Shown here: positions 32,856-39,815 of the stretch, piece by piece | Layout of the letters: the number at the start of each line of letters is the position of its first letter | How positions within the stretch are numbered: the first letter of the stretch is position 1 | NCBI GenBank assembly: GCA_017427415.1 | Contig: JAFRSU010000039.1 | Span: 1 to 40,222, forward strand | Direction of reading: 5' to 3' | DNA from: Lachnospiraceae bacterium | Lineage (GTDB): Bacteria; Bacillota; Clostridia; Lachnospirales; Lachnospiraceae | Length of the DNA: 40,222 nucleotides | Made by a program: the position numbers and the translations under genes | Notes under the pieces: generated by a model | The model's input: only the letters and a program-made list of their open reading frames with translations | Database searches by the model: none | What the model was told of the DNA's origin: nothing

Positions 32856-33236
32856 ATGACATTAAATACTTTATTATCCGTATTTTTCCTTGCAAGCGAA
32901 GCAGGTGAAGATATAACATTCGGCGAGGCAGGTCTTAATACAGCCATGGGCTTGGGAATCGTGTTCCTTGCCCTTGCATTTATCGCGCTTGTTATTGCGT
33001 TAGAGGGAAAAATATTCGGTGCTTTAGGTAAAAAGAAGGCAGCGCCTAAGACTCCGGAAGTAACGACAGCACCGGCTCCCGCTGTGACCGATGAGGTTGA
33101 GGAGGAGAGCGATGATACAGAACTTGTAGCTGTCATCACCGCTGCCATTTATGCATATGAGGCTGAGAACGGCGGAGAAGTACCTGCTGACGGCCTTGTG
33201 GTAAGAAGCATCAGAAGACTCGGCTATGCCAGATGA
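32856..33236 (+). CDS. OadG-family gamma/delta subunit of a sodium-pump decarboxylase
   Basis: The 126-residue protein has a short outside N-terminus, one membrane helix (about 28-48: MGLGIVFLALAFIALVIALE), an Ala/Pro-rich linker (about 58-75) and a conserved C-terminal domain, LVAVITAAIYAYEAENGG and LVVRSIRRLG. This is the normal pattern of OadG/MmdD proteins, which hold the carboxyltransferase and the pump together at the membrane. The start lies 13 bases after the preceding stop, with GTGAGGTAG upstream. Its length is usual for the family. Confidence 0.82.
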   Translation: MTLNTLLSVFFLASEAGEDITFGEAGLNTAMGLGIVFLALAFIALVIALEGKIFGALGKKKAAPKTPEVTTAPAPAVTDEVEEESDDTELVAVITAAIYAYEAENGGEVPADGLVVRSIRRLGYAR

Positions 33237-33299
33237 TTGACATAAGACAGATTATCAGATTATCGATTGTTAAATGAAATACATTAGGAGGTTATATCC

Positions 33300-33668
33300 A
33301 TGAAAAATTATACCATTACAGTTAATGGCAATGTTTATGAAGTTTCAGTAGAAGAGGGCGGTGCCGGTGCAGCTCCCGCTGCAGCAGCAAGCGCACCCAA
33401 GGCAGCACCTAAGGCAGCACCCAAAGCAGCACCCAAGGCAACAGGCGCAGCAGGCAGCGTAAAGATCGAGGCTCCCATGCCCGGCAAGATCCTTGGTATC
33501 AAGGCTAACGTTGGTGATACAGTTAAGAAGGGCCAGGTTATCATGATCCTTGAAGCCATGAAGATGGAGAACGAGATCGTTGCTACACAGGACGGAACAG
33601 TTGCAAGTATCAATGTAGCAGTTAACGCAGCTGTTGAAGCAGGCGATATTCTTGCAACATTAAACTGA
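33300..33668 (+). CDS. Biotin carboxyl carrier protein (1.3S / OadA C-domain / MmdC-like)
   Basis: A 122-residue carrier with N-terminal YTITVNGNVYEVSVEEGG, a flexible linker of repeated APKA units (about 25-48) and a biotinyl domain, APMPGKILGIKANVGDTVKK and EAMKMEN. Lys88 of EAMKMEN is the biotinylation site. It carries CO2 as carboxybiotin from a carboxyltransferase to the OadB pump. It is separate from both carboxyltransferases here, so both could use it. GGAGG about 8 bases before the ATG is a strong binding site. Confidence 0.92.
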   Translation: MKNYTITVNGNVYEVSVEEGGAGAAPAAAASAPKAAPKAAPKAAPKATGAAGSVKIEAPMPGKILGIKANVGDTVKKGQVIMILEAMKMENEIVATQDGTVASINVAVNAAVEAGDILATLN

Positions 33669-33768
33669 TAACAGGAAGTAATTCTATCGGCCTTTCTTTT
33701 GGATGGCAGAATTATATAAGTCATCATACGGAGGGTTTTCTACAATTTTAAAAGAAACGGAGAGTTTT

Positions 33769-34935
33769 ATGGATTACGTAATTGATACATTGAGCAACCT
33801 TGCCGAGCAGACGGGTTTCGCGAAGCTCGGATGGGGCAATATCCTCATGATCCTGGTTGCATTCATATTTTTGTATCTGGCCATAGGAAAAGGCTTTGAG
33901 CCGCTCCTTCTCGTTCCGATTTCATTTGGTATGCTTCTTGTTAATATGTATCCTGAAATCATGTACGAAAAGGGAGAGGTCTTGGCCGATGGTACTGTAG
34001 TTGAGAGTACCGGATTGCTCAGATACTTCTTTACTCTTGATGAGTGGGGCATAATGCCTTCACTGATATTCATGGGTGTAGGTGCGGGTACGGACTTCGG
34101 TCCCCTTATCGCTAACCCTGTCAGCTTCCTTTTGGGAGCAGCTGCTCAGCTTGGTATTTTCGTAGCATACTTACTTGCTATCGTATTCGGCTTCAACGGA
34201 AAAGCAGCTGCAGCTATCTCCATCATCGGTGGTGCTGACGGCCCTACATCTATATTCCTTGCCGGAAAACTCGGTCAGACAAACCTTATGGGACCTATCG
34301 CAGTAGCGGCATATTCCTACATGTCACTGGTTCCCATCATCCAGCCGCCTATCATGAAGCTGTTTACGACTGATAAGGAAAGAAAGATCAAGATGACACA
34401 GCTTCGTCCGGTTACAAAGCTTGAAAAGATACTTTTCCCTGTAATCATTACAGTTGTTGTAGTACTTATACTTCCGAGTACCGCTCCTCTTATCGGTATG
34501 CTGATGCTTGGTAACCTGTTCAGAGAGTGCGGCGTTGTTAAGCAGCTTACCGAGACAGCTTCCAACGCGCTTATGTACATCGTAGTTATCCTTCTTGGTA
34601 CTTCCGTTGGTGCATCTACCAGCGCTGAAGCATTCCTTAAGGCAGATACATTAAAGATCGTTGCATTAGGACTTATTGCATTCGCTTTCGGTACCATGGG
34701 TGGTGTGCTTTTAGGAAAGCTCATGTGTGTACTTACGCATGGAAAGATCAATCCTTTGATCGGTTCCGCAGGTGTATCCGCGGTTCCTATGGCAGCGCGT
34801 GTATCTCAGAAGGTCGGTGCTGAATACGATCCCACGAACTTCCTGCTCATGCATGCTATGGGACCTAACGTAGCCGGTGTTATCGGTACTGCGGTTGCAG
34901 CCGGTGTATTCATGGCTATTTACGGAGTAAAATGA
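33769..34935 (+). CDS. oadB: Sodium ion-translocating decarboxylase beta subunit (OadB/MmdB/GcdB)
   Basis: The 388-residue membrane protein contains the diagnostic re-entrant motif IIGGADGPTSIFLAGKLG with Asp157, and the second conserved block AMGPNVAGVIGTAVAAG near 363-379. About nine membrane helices are visible. It decarboxylates carboxybiotin on the carrier and exports sodium, storing decarboxylation energy as a sodium gradient. The frame is open from 33703, but CGGAGAG (33758-33764) supports ATG 33769, and the extra 22 residues are unlike the family. OadA and MmdB types cannot be told apart from this subunit. Confidence 0.92.
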   Translation: MDYVIDTLSNLAEQTGFAKLGWGNILMILVAFIFLYLAIGKGFEPLLLVPISFGMLLVNMYPEIMYEKGEVLADGTVVESTGLLRYFFTLDEWGIMPSLIFMGVGAGTDFGPLIANPVSFLLGAAAQLGIFVAYLLAIVFGFNGKAAAAISIIGGADGPTSIFLAGKLGQTNLMGPIAVAAYSYMSLVPIIQPPIMKLFTTDKERKIKMTQLRPVTKLEKILFPVIITVVVVLILPSTAPLIGMLMLGNLFRECGVVKQLTETASNALMYIVVILLGTSVGASTSAEAFLKADTLKIVALGLIAFAFGTMGGVLLGKLMCVLTHGKINPLIGSAGVSAVPMAARVSQKVGAEYDPTNFLLMHAMGPNVAGVIGTAVAAGVFMAIYGVK

Positions 34936-34956
34936 TTAAAAACATTAAATAGTTCA

Positions 34957-35062
34957 CCTTTTATCAAGCCTTCCCCTTGAGGGGAATATATCGCAATACG
35001 AAGTGTTGCGATGCCCCTCTGGCGAAGAGGTGTCAGCCAAAGGCTGACGGATGAGGTGTACG
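34957..35062. repeat. REP/MITE-like multi-hairpin element between oadB and oadA
   Basis: Read on the - strand it contains ACACCTCATCCGTCAGCC and CCCCTCAAGGGGAAGGC, the core of a repeat family I recall as common between genes in Clostridia. Stems visible here: GTCAGCC-AAA-GGCTGAC (35031-35047), CCCCT-TGA-GGGG (34973-34984), and GGGG/CCCC (34981-34984 with 35013-35016) enclosing ATCGCAA...TTGCGAT (34989-35012). The last block seems inserted into the usual element. The ends, TTCACCT and AGGTGTA, are near inverted repeats. Confidence 0.6.
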
Positions 35063-35099
35063 CGATGTTATATTTTGAATAGAAAGGAAATATATAAAA

Positions 35100-36506
35100 A
35101 TGGCTGAAAAAAGACCGGTAAAAATAACTGAGACCATCCTCCGTGATGCTCATCAGTCTCTTATAGCTACAAGAATGCCTACCGAGCTTATGCTTCCCAT
35201 CGCACCTAAGATGGATGAGGTAGGATATCATTCAGTAGAGTGCTGGGGTGGTGCTACATTTGATGCATGTCTCAGATTCTTAAAGGAAGATCCCTGGGAG
35301 AGACTTAGAAAGCTTAAGGCTTGCTTCAAGAAGACTAAGCTTCAGATGCTTTTCCGCGGACAGAACATATTAGGTTACAATCATTATGCAGATGACGTAG
35401 TTGAGTATTTTGCTCAGAAGTCAGTTGCAAACGGTATTGATATCGTAAGAATTTTCGACTGCTTAAACGACCTTCGTAACCTTGAGACAGCTGTAAAGGC
35501 TACCAAGAAGGAAGGCGGACATGCACAGATCGCTCTTTCTTATACATTAGGTGATGCTTATACCTTAGAGTATTGGGAGAAAACAGCTAAGCAGATCGAG
35601 GAACTCGGTGCAGATTCCATCTGTATCAAGGATATGGCAGGCTTACTTGTTCCTTACGAGGCTACACGTCTTGTTAAGGCATTAAAGTCAGGATCAAAGC
35701 TTCCCATCCAGTTACATACACATTACACCTCAGGTGTAGCTTCCATGACATACTTGAAGGCTGTTGAGGCAGGCTGTGACATCATCGATACAGCTATGTC
35801 ACCTCTTTCAATGGGTACATCACAGCCCGCTACCGAGGTTATGGTAGAGACCTTCCGCGGTACAGAGTATGACACAGGACTTGACCAGAACTTACTTGCA
35901 GAGATCGCTGCTTACTTTGCTCCTTACAGAGAGGAGTGCTTAAAGAACGGCCTTCTTAATCCTAAGGTTATGGGCGTTAATATTAAGACATTACAGTATC
36001 AGGTTCCCGGCGGTATGCTTTCGAACCTCGTATCCCAGCTTAAGGAAGCACATGCTGAAGATAAATTTGAGGCAGTGCTCGAGGAAGTTCCCCGCGTTCG
36101 TAAAGACTTCGGTGAGCCTCCGCTTGTTACACCTTCAAGCCAGATCGTTGGTACTCAGGCAGTTCTTAACGTACTTCAGGGCGAGAGATATAAGATGGTT
36201 ACAAAAGAGTCCAAGAAGATCCTTTCAGGTGAATTCGGACAGACCATCAAGCCTTTCAACAAGGAAGTACAGAAGAAGTGCATCGGCGATGTAAAGCCCA
36301 TCACCTGCCGTCCCGCAGATCTTATCAAGCCTCAGCTTCCTCAGTTCAAGGAGGAGTGCAAGGAGTGGATCCAGCAGGAAGAGGATGTTCTTTCATACGC
36401 TCTGTTCCCTCAGGTTGCTACTGACTTCTTCAAGTATCGTCAGGCACAGCAGAAGGGTGTGGATGTAGTCGCAGCCGATAAGGAAAATAAGGCTTATCCT
36501 GTTTGA
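35100..36506 (+). CDS. oadA: OadA / 5S-type carboxyltransferase alpha subunit without biotin domain
   Basis: This 468-residue TIM-barrel enzyme has ETILRDAHQSLIATRM (metal-binding Asp near 16), LQMLFRGQNILGY, ICIKDMAGLL with Lys177 expected to be carbamylated, and QLHTHYTSG with metal ligands His206 and His208. PLSMGTSQPATE and IKTLQYQVPGGMLSNL are further family marks. It exchanges CO2 between oxaloacetate (giving pyruvate) and biotin. The C-terminal biotin domain of Klebsiella-type OadA is absent, so the free carrier at 33300 must serve it. GAAAGGAAAT precedes ATG 35100. An IS scrap begins right at its stop codon. Confidence 0.92.
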   Translation: MAEKRPVKITETILRDAHQSLIATRMPTELMLPIAPKMDEVGYHSVECWGGATFDACLRFLKEDPWERLRKLKACFKKTKLQMLFRGQNILGYNHYADDVVEYFAQKSVANGIDIVRIFDCLNDLRNLETAVKATKKEGGHAQIALSYTLGDAYTLEYWEKTAKQIEELGADSICIKDMAGLLVPYEATRLVKALKSGSKLPIQLHTHYTSGVASMTYLKAVEAGCDIIDTAMSPLSMGTSQPATEVMVETFRGTEYDTGLDQNLLAEIAAYFAPYREECLKNGLLNPKVMGVNIKTLQYQVPGGMLSNLVSQLKEAHAEDKFEAVLEEVPRVRKDFGEPPLVTPSSQIVGTQAVLNVLQGERYKMVTKESKKILSGEFGQTIKPFNKEVQKKCIGDVKPITCRPADLIKPQLPQFKEECKEWIQQEEDVLSYALFPQVATDFFKYRQAQQKGVDVVAADKENKAYPV

Positions 36507-36590
36507 TATTTCATCTATGACCTTGTTGCTGAAAAATACTCTCCTGACCAAGGTCGTCCCAGTATGGATCCTGTAATGCTTCTCAAAAAA
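36507..36590 (+). mobile_element. Remnant of an IS1182-type transposase N-terminus
   Basis: Immediately after the oadA stop, in the same frame, the text reads YFIYDLVAEKYSPDQGRPSM followed by DPVMLLKK. This matches, from memory, the N-terminal 'YDLV.E.YS.DNGRPS.DPV.L.K' region of IS1182-family transposases. It lacks a start codon and stops after about 28 codons. No terminal inverted repeats or rest of the transposase were found. Confidence 0.6.
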
Positions 36591-36610
36591 AGAGTGCTAT
36601 GCATAAAATC

Positions 36611-36649
36611 AACGCGGTTTTGAAATCTAAAGGTTTTCAAAACCGCGTT
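36611..36649 (+). terminator. Strong hairpin, likely operon terminator (first of two)
   Basis: AACGCGGTTTTGAAA (36611-36625) and TTTCAAAACCGCGTT (36635-36649) are perfectly complementary over 15 bp with a 9-base loop, followed by TGTCTTTAATC. Confidence 0.7.
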
Positions 36650-36662
36650 TGTCTTTAATCTG

Positions 36663-36700
36663 AAAACCTCTGAGACTAATTGGTCTTAGAGGTTTTATTT
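36663..36700 (+). terminator. Second hairpin terminator after the decarboxylase operon
   Basis: AAAACCTCTGAGAC and GTCTTAGAGGTTTT pair along 14 positions with one G-T pair, and run into TATTT. It directly precedes the next promoter, whose -35 starts at 36699. Confidence 0.75.
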
Positions 36701-36727
36701 GCATTTCCTTATGTTATATGCTATGAT
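36699..36727 (+). promoter_or_regulatory. Promoter for the small membrane proteins and possibly pyk
   Basis: TTGCAT (36699-36704), 17-base spacer, TATGAT (36722-36727), 38 bases before ATG 36765. Confidence 0.6.
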
Positions 36728-36764
36728 ACACAGTGTTAAAAATGACGAAAGGAGCATACCGGAT

Positions 36765-37178
36765 ATGATGGCATCAGTTGAAAAATATAAATCCGTAGCA
36801 GTATATTTACTAATAGCTGCCATACTGGTTCTGTACCTGAATGTACAGGGTAAAAATCCCCCTAAAGTATTTAATGCTCCTGAAAACTGTTACACTTTAG
36901 CTACTGCGGAACAATTTGTATCTTTCGTCCCTTTGAGGATAACGGACTATAAAGAAAGCATTGAAAACAGACTGAATAAAATCTGTCCTAAAGCATATAT
37001 GTCCGGCTCAACCTTGTTCCAATGTGTAGGATTGATTCCACTCTGTTTAATGGCTTTGGCTAAATTCCTAATCCGCAGAGAACGGGTAAAGAACATTTTC
37101 ACATGTGTATTTCAGAGATGGAGATACATTGTAGAATATATATATTATAAAAGTTTTACACGCGCTTTCCTTTTTTAG
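36765..37178 (+). CDS. Small membrane protein, unknown function
   Basis: A 137-residue protein starting MMASVEKYKS, with a membrane helix VAVYLLIAAILVLYLNV (about 11-27), an outside loop with ENCYTLATAEQFVSFVPLRI, a second helix LFQCVGLIPLCLMALAKFLI (about 84-103), and a basic, aromatic C-terminus. No family recognised. GAAAGGAG at about 36748-36754 sets the start; ATG 36768 is an alternative. The stop codon lies in the left arm of a palindrome that covers the binding site of the next small gene, suggesting coupled translation. Confidence 0.55.
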   Translation: MMASVEKYKSVAVYLLIAAILVLYLNVQGKNPPKVFNAPENCYTLATAEQFVSFVPLRITDYKESIENRLNKICPKAYMSGSTLFQCVGLIPLCLMALAKFLIRRERVKNIFTCVFQRWRYIVEYIYYKSFTRAFLF

Positions 37179-37209
37179 AAAATACGGCATATGCCGAAAC
37201 TAAAAAAGG
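37169..37209 (+). promoter_or_regulatory. Palindrome covering the ribosome binding site of the 53-residue protein
   Basis: CCTTTTTTAG (37169-37178) and CTAAAAAAGG (37200-37209) are perfect inverted arms; within them is the 12-bp palindrome CGGCATATGCCG (37185-37196). The right arm includes part of the AAAGGAG binding site, the left arm the upstream stop codon. Confidence 0.5.
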
Positions 37210-37216
37210 AGAAAAA

Positions 37217-37378
37217 ATGGATAATAATATAGCAGTCTATATTTATGTAGGTGTTTGTTCACTTATAGCTATCTGTGCAACAATATACGCATACAGAAGT
37301 GAAAAACAGGCAACCAGGGAAGCTAACGAGGCAGAAAAAGCCAAGAAAGAAGCTACCGAAAAAAGAGAAAACAAGTAA
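37217..37378 (+). CDS. 53-residue single-pass membrane protein
   Basis: The frame ATG 37217 to TAA 37376-37378 encodes a small protein with an N-terminal membrane segment (VYIYVGVCSLIAICATIYAY) followed by a highly charged helical tail (EANEAEKAKKEATEKRENK). AAAAAAGGAG lies 6 bases before the ATG. The next gene, pyk, starts 11 bases after the stop, so the two are likely co-transcribed. No family recognised. The layout resembles small membrane-anchored coiled-coil peptides that bind a partner. Confidence 0.6.
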   Translation: MDNNIAVYIYVGVCSLIAICATIYAYRSEKQATREANEAEKAKKEATEKRENK

Positions 37379-37389
37379 GAGGAATAAAT

Positions 37390-38805
37390 ATGCGTAAGAC
37401 GAAAATAATATGTACTATAGGTCCGGCAAGCGATAATGAGGAAGTGTTGACGCAGATGTGTTTAGCCGGGATGAATGTTGCCAGACTAAATTTCTCACAT
37501 GGTACACATGAAGAGCATTCTAAAAGGATTGAACTTATAAAGGCCGTGAGGGAGAAACTCTCCCTGCCTATTGCCATAATGCTTGATACCAAAGGACCAG
37601 AGTACAGGATAGGTAGTTTTGAAAATCATAAGGCAAGGATTGAAGACGGAGCAGAGTTTATATTTACAACCGACGATATTGTCGGAAATAGTGGCATCGT
37701 ATCAGTAAGCTACAAGGATTTGCCAAAAGAAGTCAGTGCAGGCGACAAAATTCTTGTGAACAATGGCCTTCTGATTTTTGAAGTAAAAGAAATTACGGAT
37801 AAGAATATTATCTGCAATACTATTGTCGGAGGTGAAATTTCTGACAGAAAGAGTATGAATTTCCCTAATCATGTTTTAAAGGGTGATTACCTGAGCGAAG
37901 CTGATAAATCTGACATTTTGTTTGGAATATCAAAGGATATCGACTTCGTTGCAGCTTCTTTTGTTTCTAATAAAAGTGACATACTGTCTCTCAGAAATTT
38001 CCTAAATGAGAATGGGGGAAAGGATATCGATATTATAGCTAAAATAGAGAACCGTTCCGGAGTAGATAATATTGATGAAATCTGTGAGATAGCTGATGGC
38101 ATTATGGTCGCAAGAGGTGATCTGGGAGTTGAGATTCCTTTTATGGAGGTTCCTGCTGTTCAGAAATACTTGATAAAGAAGTGCCGTATGCTGGGTAAGA
38201 GAGTTATTACGGCTACCGAAATGCTGGAGTCAATGATAAACAATCCGAGACCTACTAGAGCTGAGATATCCGATGTTGCTAACGCGGTATATGACGAGTC
38301 TTCCGCTATAATGCTTTCGGGTGAGACTGCATCCGGCAAACATCCCATAGAGGCAGTAAAAAATATGGCTGAGATAGCTGAATATACTGAAAACCATATT
38401 GATTATCGTAAGAGATTCAAATCGGCAGATTATGTCATAAAGAACAACTTAGATGCACTTTCACACTCCACATGCTCAATGGCCATAGATACTGGTGCAA
38501 AGGGTATAGTAGTAAGCTCGCTTTCGGGAGTAACTGTCCGTATGGTTAGTCGTTTCAGATGTCCTGTGGATATCATAGGAATGACTACTTCTGAAAAAGC
38601 ATGGAGAAAGCTGAATTTAAGCTGGGGTGTTACACCTGTTATGAGTGAAGAATTCAACTCTGTAGATGTCATGTTTTACCATGCCATGAGATATGTAAAG
38701 GAAGTCTTTAAGTTGAACAAAGGTGATAATGTTGTTCTGACCGGAGGCCAGACAAGCGGAAAGTCAGGCAACACCAATACCATAAGACTTGAAGTGGTTG
38801 GTTGA
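37390..38805 (+). CDS. pyk: Pyruvate kinase
   Basis: The 471-residue enzyme has all pyruvate kinase blocks: KTKIICTIGPAS, NVARLNFSHGTHEEH, LDTKGPEYRIG, IAKIENRSGVDNIDEI, GIMVARGDLGVEIP and VITATEMLESMINNPRPTRA followed by the EISDVANAV helix. It converts phosphoenolpyruvate and ADP to pyruvate and ATP in the cytosol. It lacks the extra C-terminal PEP-utilising domain found in many Firmicutes, so it is the short form. GPEYR replaces the usual GPEIR. GAGGAATAAAT precedes ATG 37390. Confidence 0.95.
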   Translation: MRKTKIICTIGPASDNEEVLTQMCLAGMNVARLNFSHGTHEEHSKRIELIKAVREKLSLPIAIMLDTKGPEYRIGSFENHKARIEDGAEFIFTTDDIVGNSGIVSVSYKDLPKEVSAGDKILVNNGLLIFEVKEITDKNIICNTIVGGEISDRKSMNFPNHVLKGDYLSEADKSDILFGISKDIDFVAASFVSNKSDILSLRNFLNENGGKDIDIIAKIENRSGVDNIDEICEIADGIMVARGDLGVEIPFMEVPAVQKYLIKKCRMLGKRVITATEMLESMINNPRPTRAEISDVANAVYDESSAIMLSGETASGKHPIEAVKNMAEIAEYTENHIDYRKRFKSADYVIKNNLDALSHSTCSMAIDTGAKGIVVSSLSGVTVRMVSRFRCPVDIIGMTTSEKAWRKLNLSWGVTPVMSEEFNSVDVMFYHAMRYVKEVFKLNKGDNVVLTGGQTSGKSGNTNTIRLEVVG

Positions 38806-38827
38806 AGATTTAAATGGAGATTGTACT

Positions 38828-39715
38828 TTGAGTAAAAAGATAAAGTTTAAGATAAGTGAGTTAAGCCCTAAGACTTTTCTGGTATTACTTTTAGCCGGGA
38901 TAATAAATGCTTTTGGGGTTACGATGTTCCTGTTTCCTGTCAAATTATATGATAGTGGGATATCGGGGCTTTCGATGCTGCTGGATCAGGTAACGCCTAA
39001 AAACTTTACGTTGTCCATTTTCCTTATTATTCTAAATATTCCAATTTTCGCCTTTGGATTACGTAAGCAAGGTGTTTTATTTACTATATATTCAATATTT
39101 ACAGTAGCAGTTTATTCGTTTGCTTCATTCTTGATAATGGACGTTCTGCCGATAGATGTTTCTTTTATATCTCCGTTGGCGGGTACAGACCTTCTGTTAT
39201 GCGCAATATTTGGCGGAATCATATCAGGCATAGGCAGTGGATTGACTATAAGGTATGGCGGAGCCATAGATGGAATAGAGGTTCTTTCAGTAATTTTTTC
39301 AAAAAAGCTTGGAATTTCCATTGGTGGTTTTGTTCTTGTTTTTAACGTCATCTTATATATTATCTGTGGTATTGCTATAAGCAGCTGGATATTGCCGCTG
39401 TATTCCATTGTTACATATTATATTGGCTCGAAAACAGTTGATTTTGTTGTCGAAGGTATCGATAAATCTAAGTGTGCGATGATAGTAACCACACATGCTT
39501 CTGAGATATCTGATGCACTTGCTGACAATTTTGAATCAAGCGGAACAATCGTAGATGCGATAGGCGGATACACAAAGAAGCCTAAAAACATCATTTACTT
39601 TATCGTAAACAGATTTCAGATAAACAGATTAAAGAAAATTGTACATTCCATAGATCCTTCGGCTTTTATATCACTTCAGGATGTTTCGGATATTATAAGA
39701 AAAAATGAAAATTAA
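38828..39715 (+). CDS. YitT-family membrane protein (DUF161 plus DUF2179)
   Basis: This protein of about 295 residues has five membrane helices (e.g. FLVLLLAGIINAFGVTMFLF, IFLIILNIPIFAFGL, LLCAIFGGIISGIGSGLTIR) with the family text IRYGGAIDGIEVLSVIFSKK. A C-terminal soluble DUF2179 domain follows (CAMIVTTHASEISDALAD ... FIVNRFQINRLKKIVHSIDP). Function is unknown. The start is TTG 38828, since GGAGA (38816-38820) sits 7 bases before it; the longer frame from 38789 would overlap pyk and has no binding site. Rare start codon, so expression may be modest. Confidence 0.85.
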   Translation: MSKKIKFKISELSPKTFLVLLLAGIINAFGVTMFLFPVKLYDSGISGLSMLLDQVTPKNFTLSIFLIILNIPIFAFGLRKQGVLFTIYSIFTVAVYSFASFLIMDVLPIDVSFISPLAGTDLLLCAIFGGIISGIGSGLTIRYGGAIDGIEVLSVIFSKKLGISIGGFVLVFNVILYIICGIAISSWILPLYSIVTYYIGSKTVDFVVEGIDKSKCAMIVTTHASEISDALADNFESSGTIVDAIGGYTKKPKNIIYFIVNRFQINRLKKIVHSIDPSAFISLQDVSDIIRKNEN

Positions 39716-39719
39716 AAAT

Positions 39720-39758
39720 ATACCGTCAGTGGATTTGACCTCTGGCGGTATTATTCGT
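39720..39758 (+). terminator. Hairpin after the YitT gene, probable terminator
   Basis: ATACCGTCAG (39720-39729) and CTGGCGGTAT (39742-39751) pair with one G-U, extended by GG/CC, then TATTCGTG. A weak T tract limits confidence. Confidence 0.5.
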
Positions 39759-39815
39759 GTTACCAATTTGAAAAATATATTTGTAGTTTCCTTAACGGAT
39801 TCTTGGAGGAATTAA

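Noticed and set aside
36602..36661. 19-codon frame beginning ATGCATAAA
   Set aside because: Coincides with a 15-bp perfect hairpin and lacks a binding site; interpreted as terminator.
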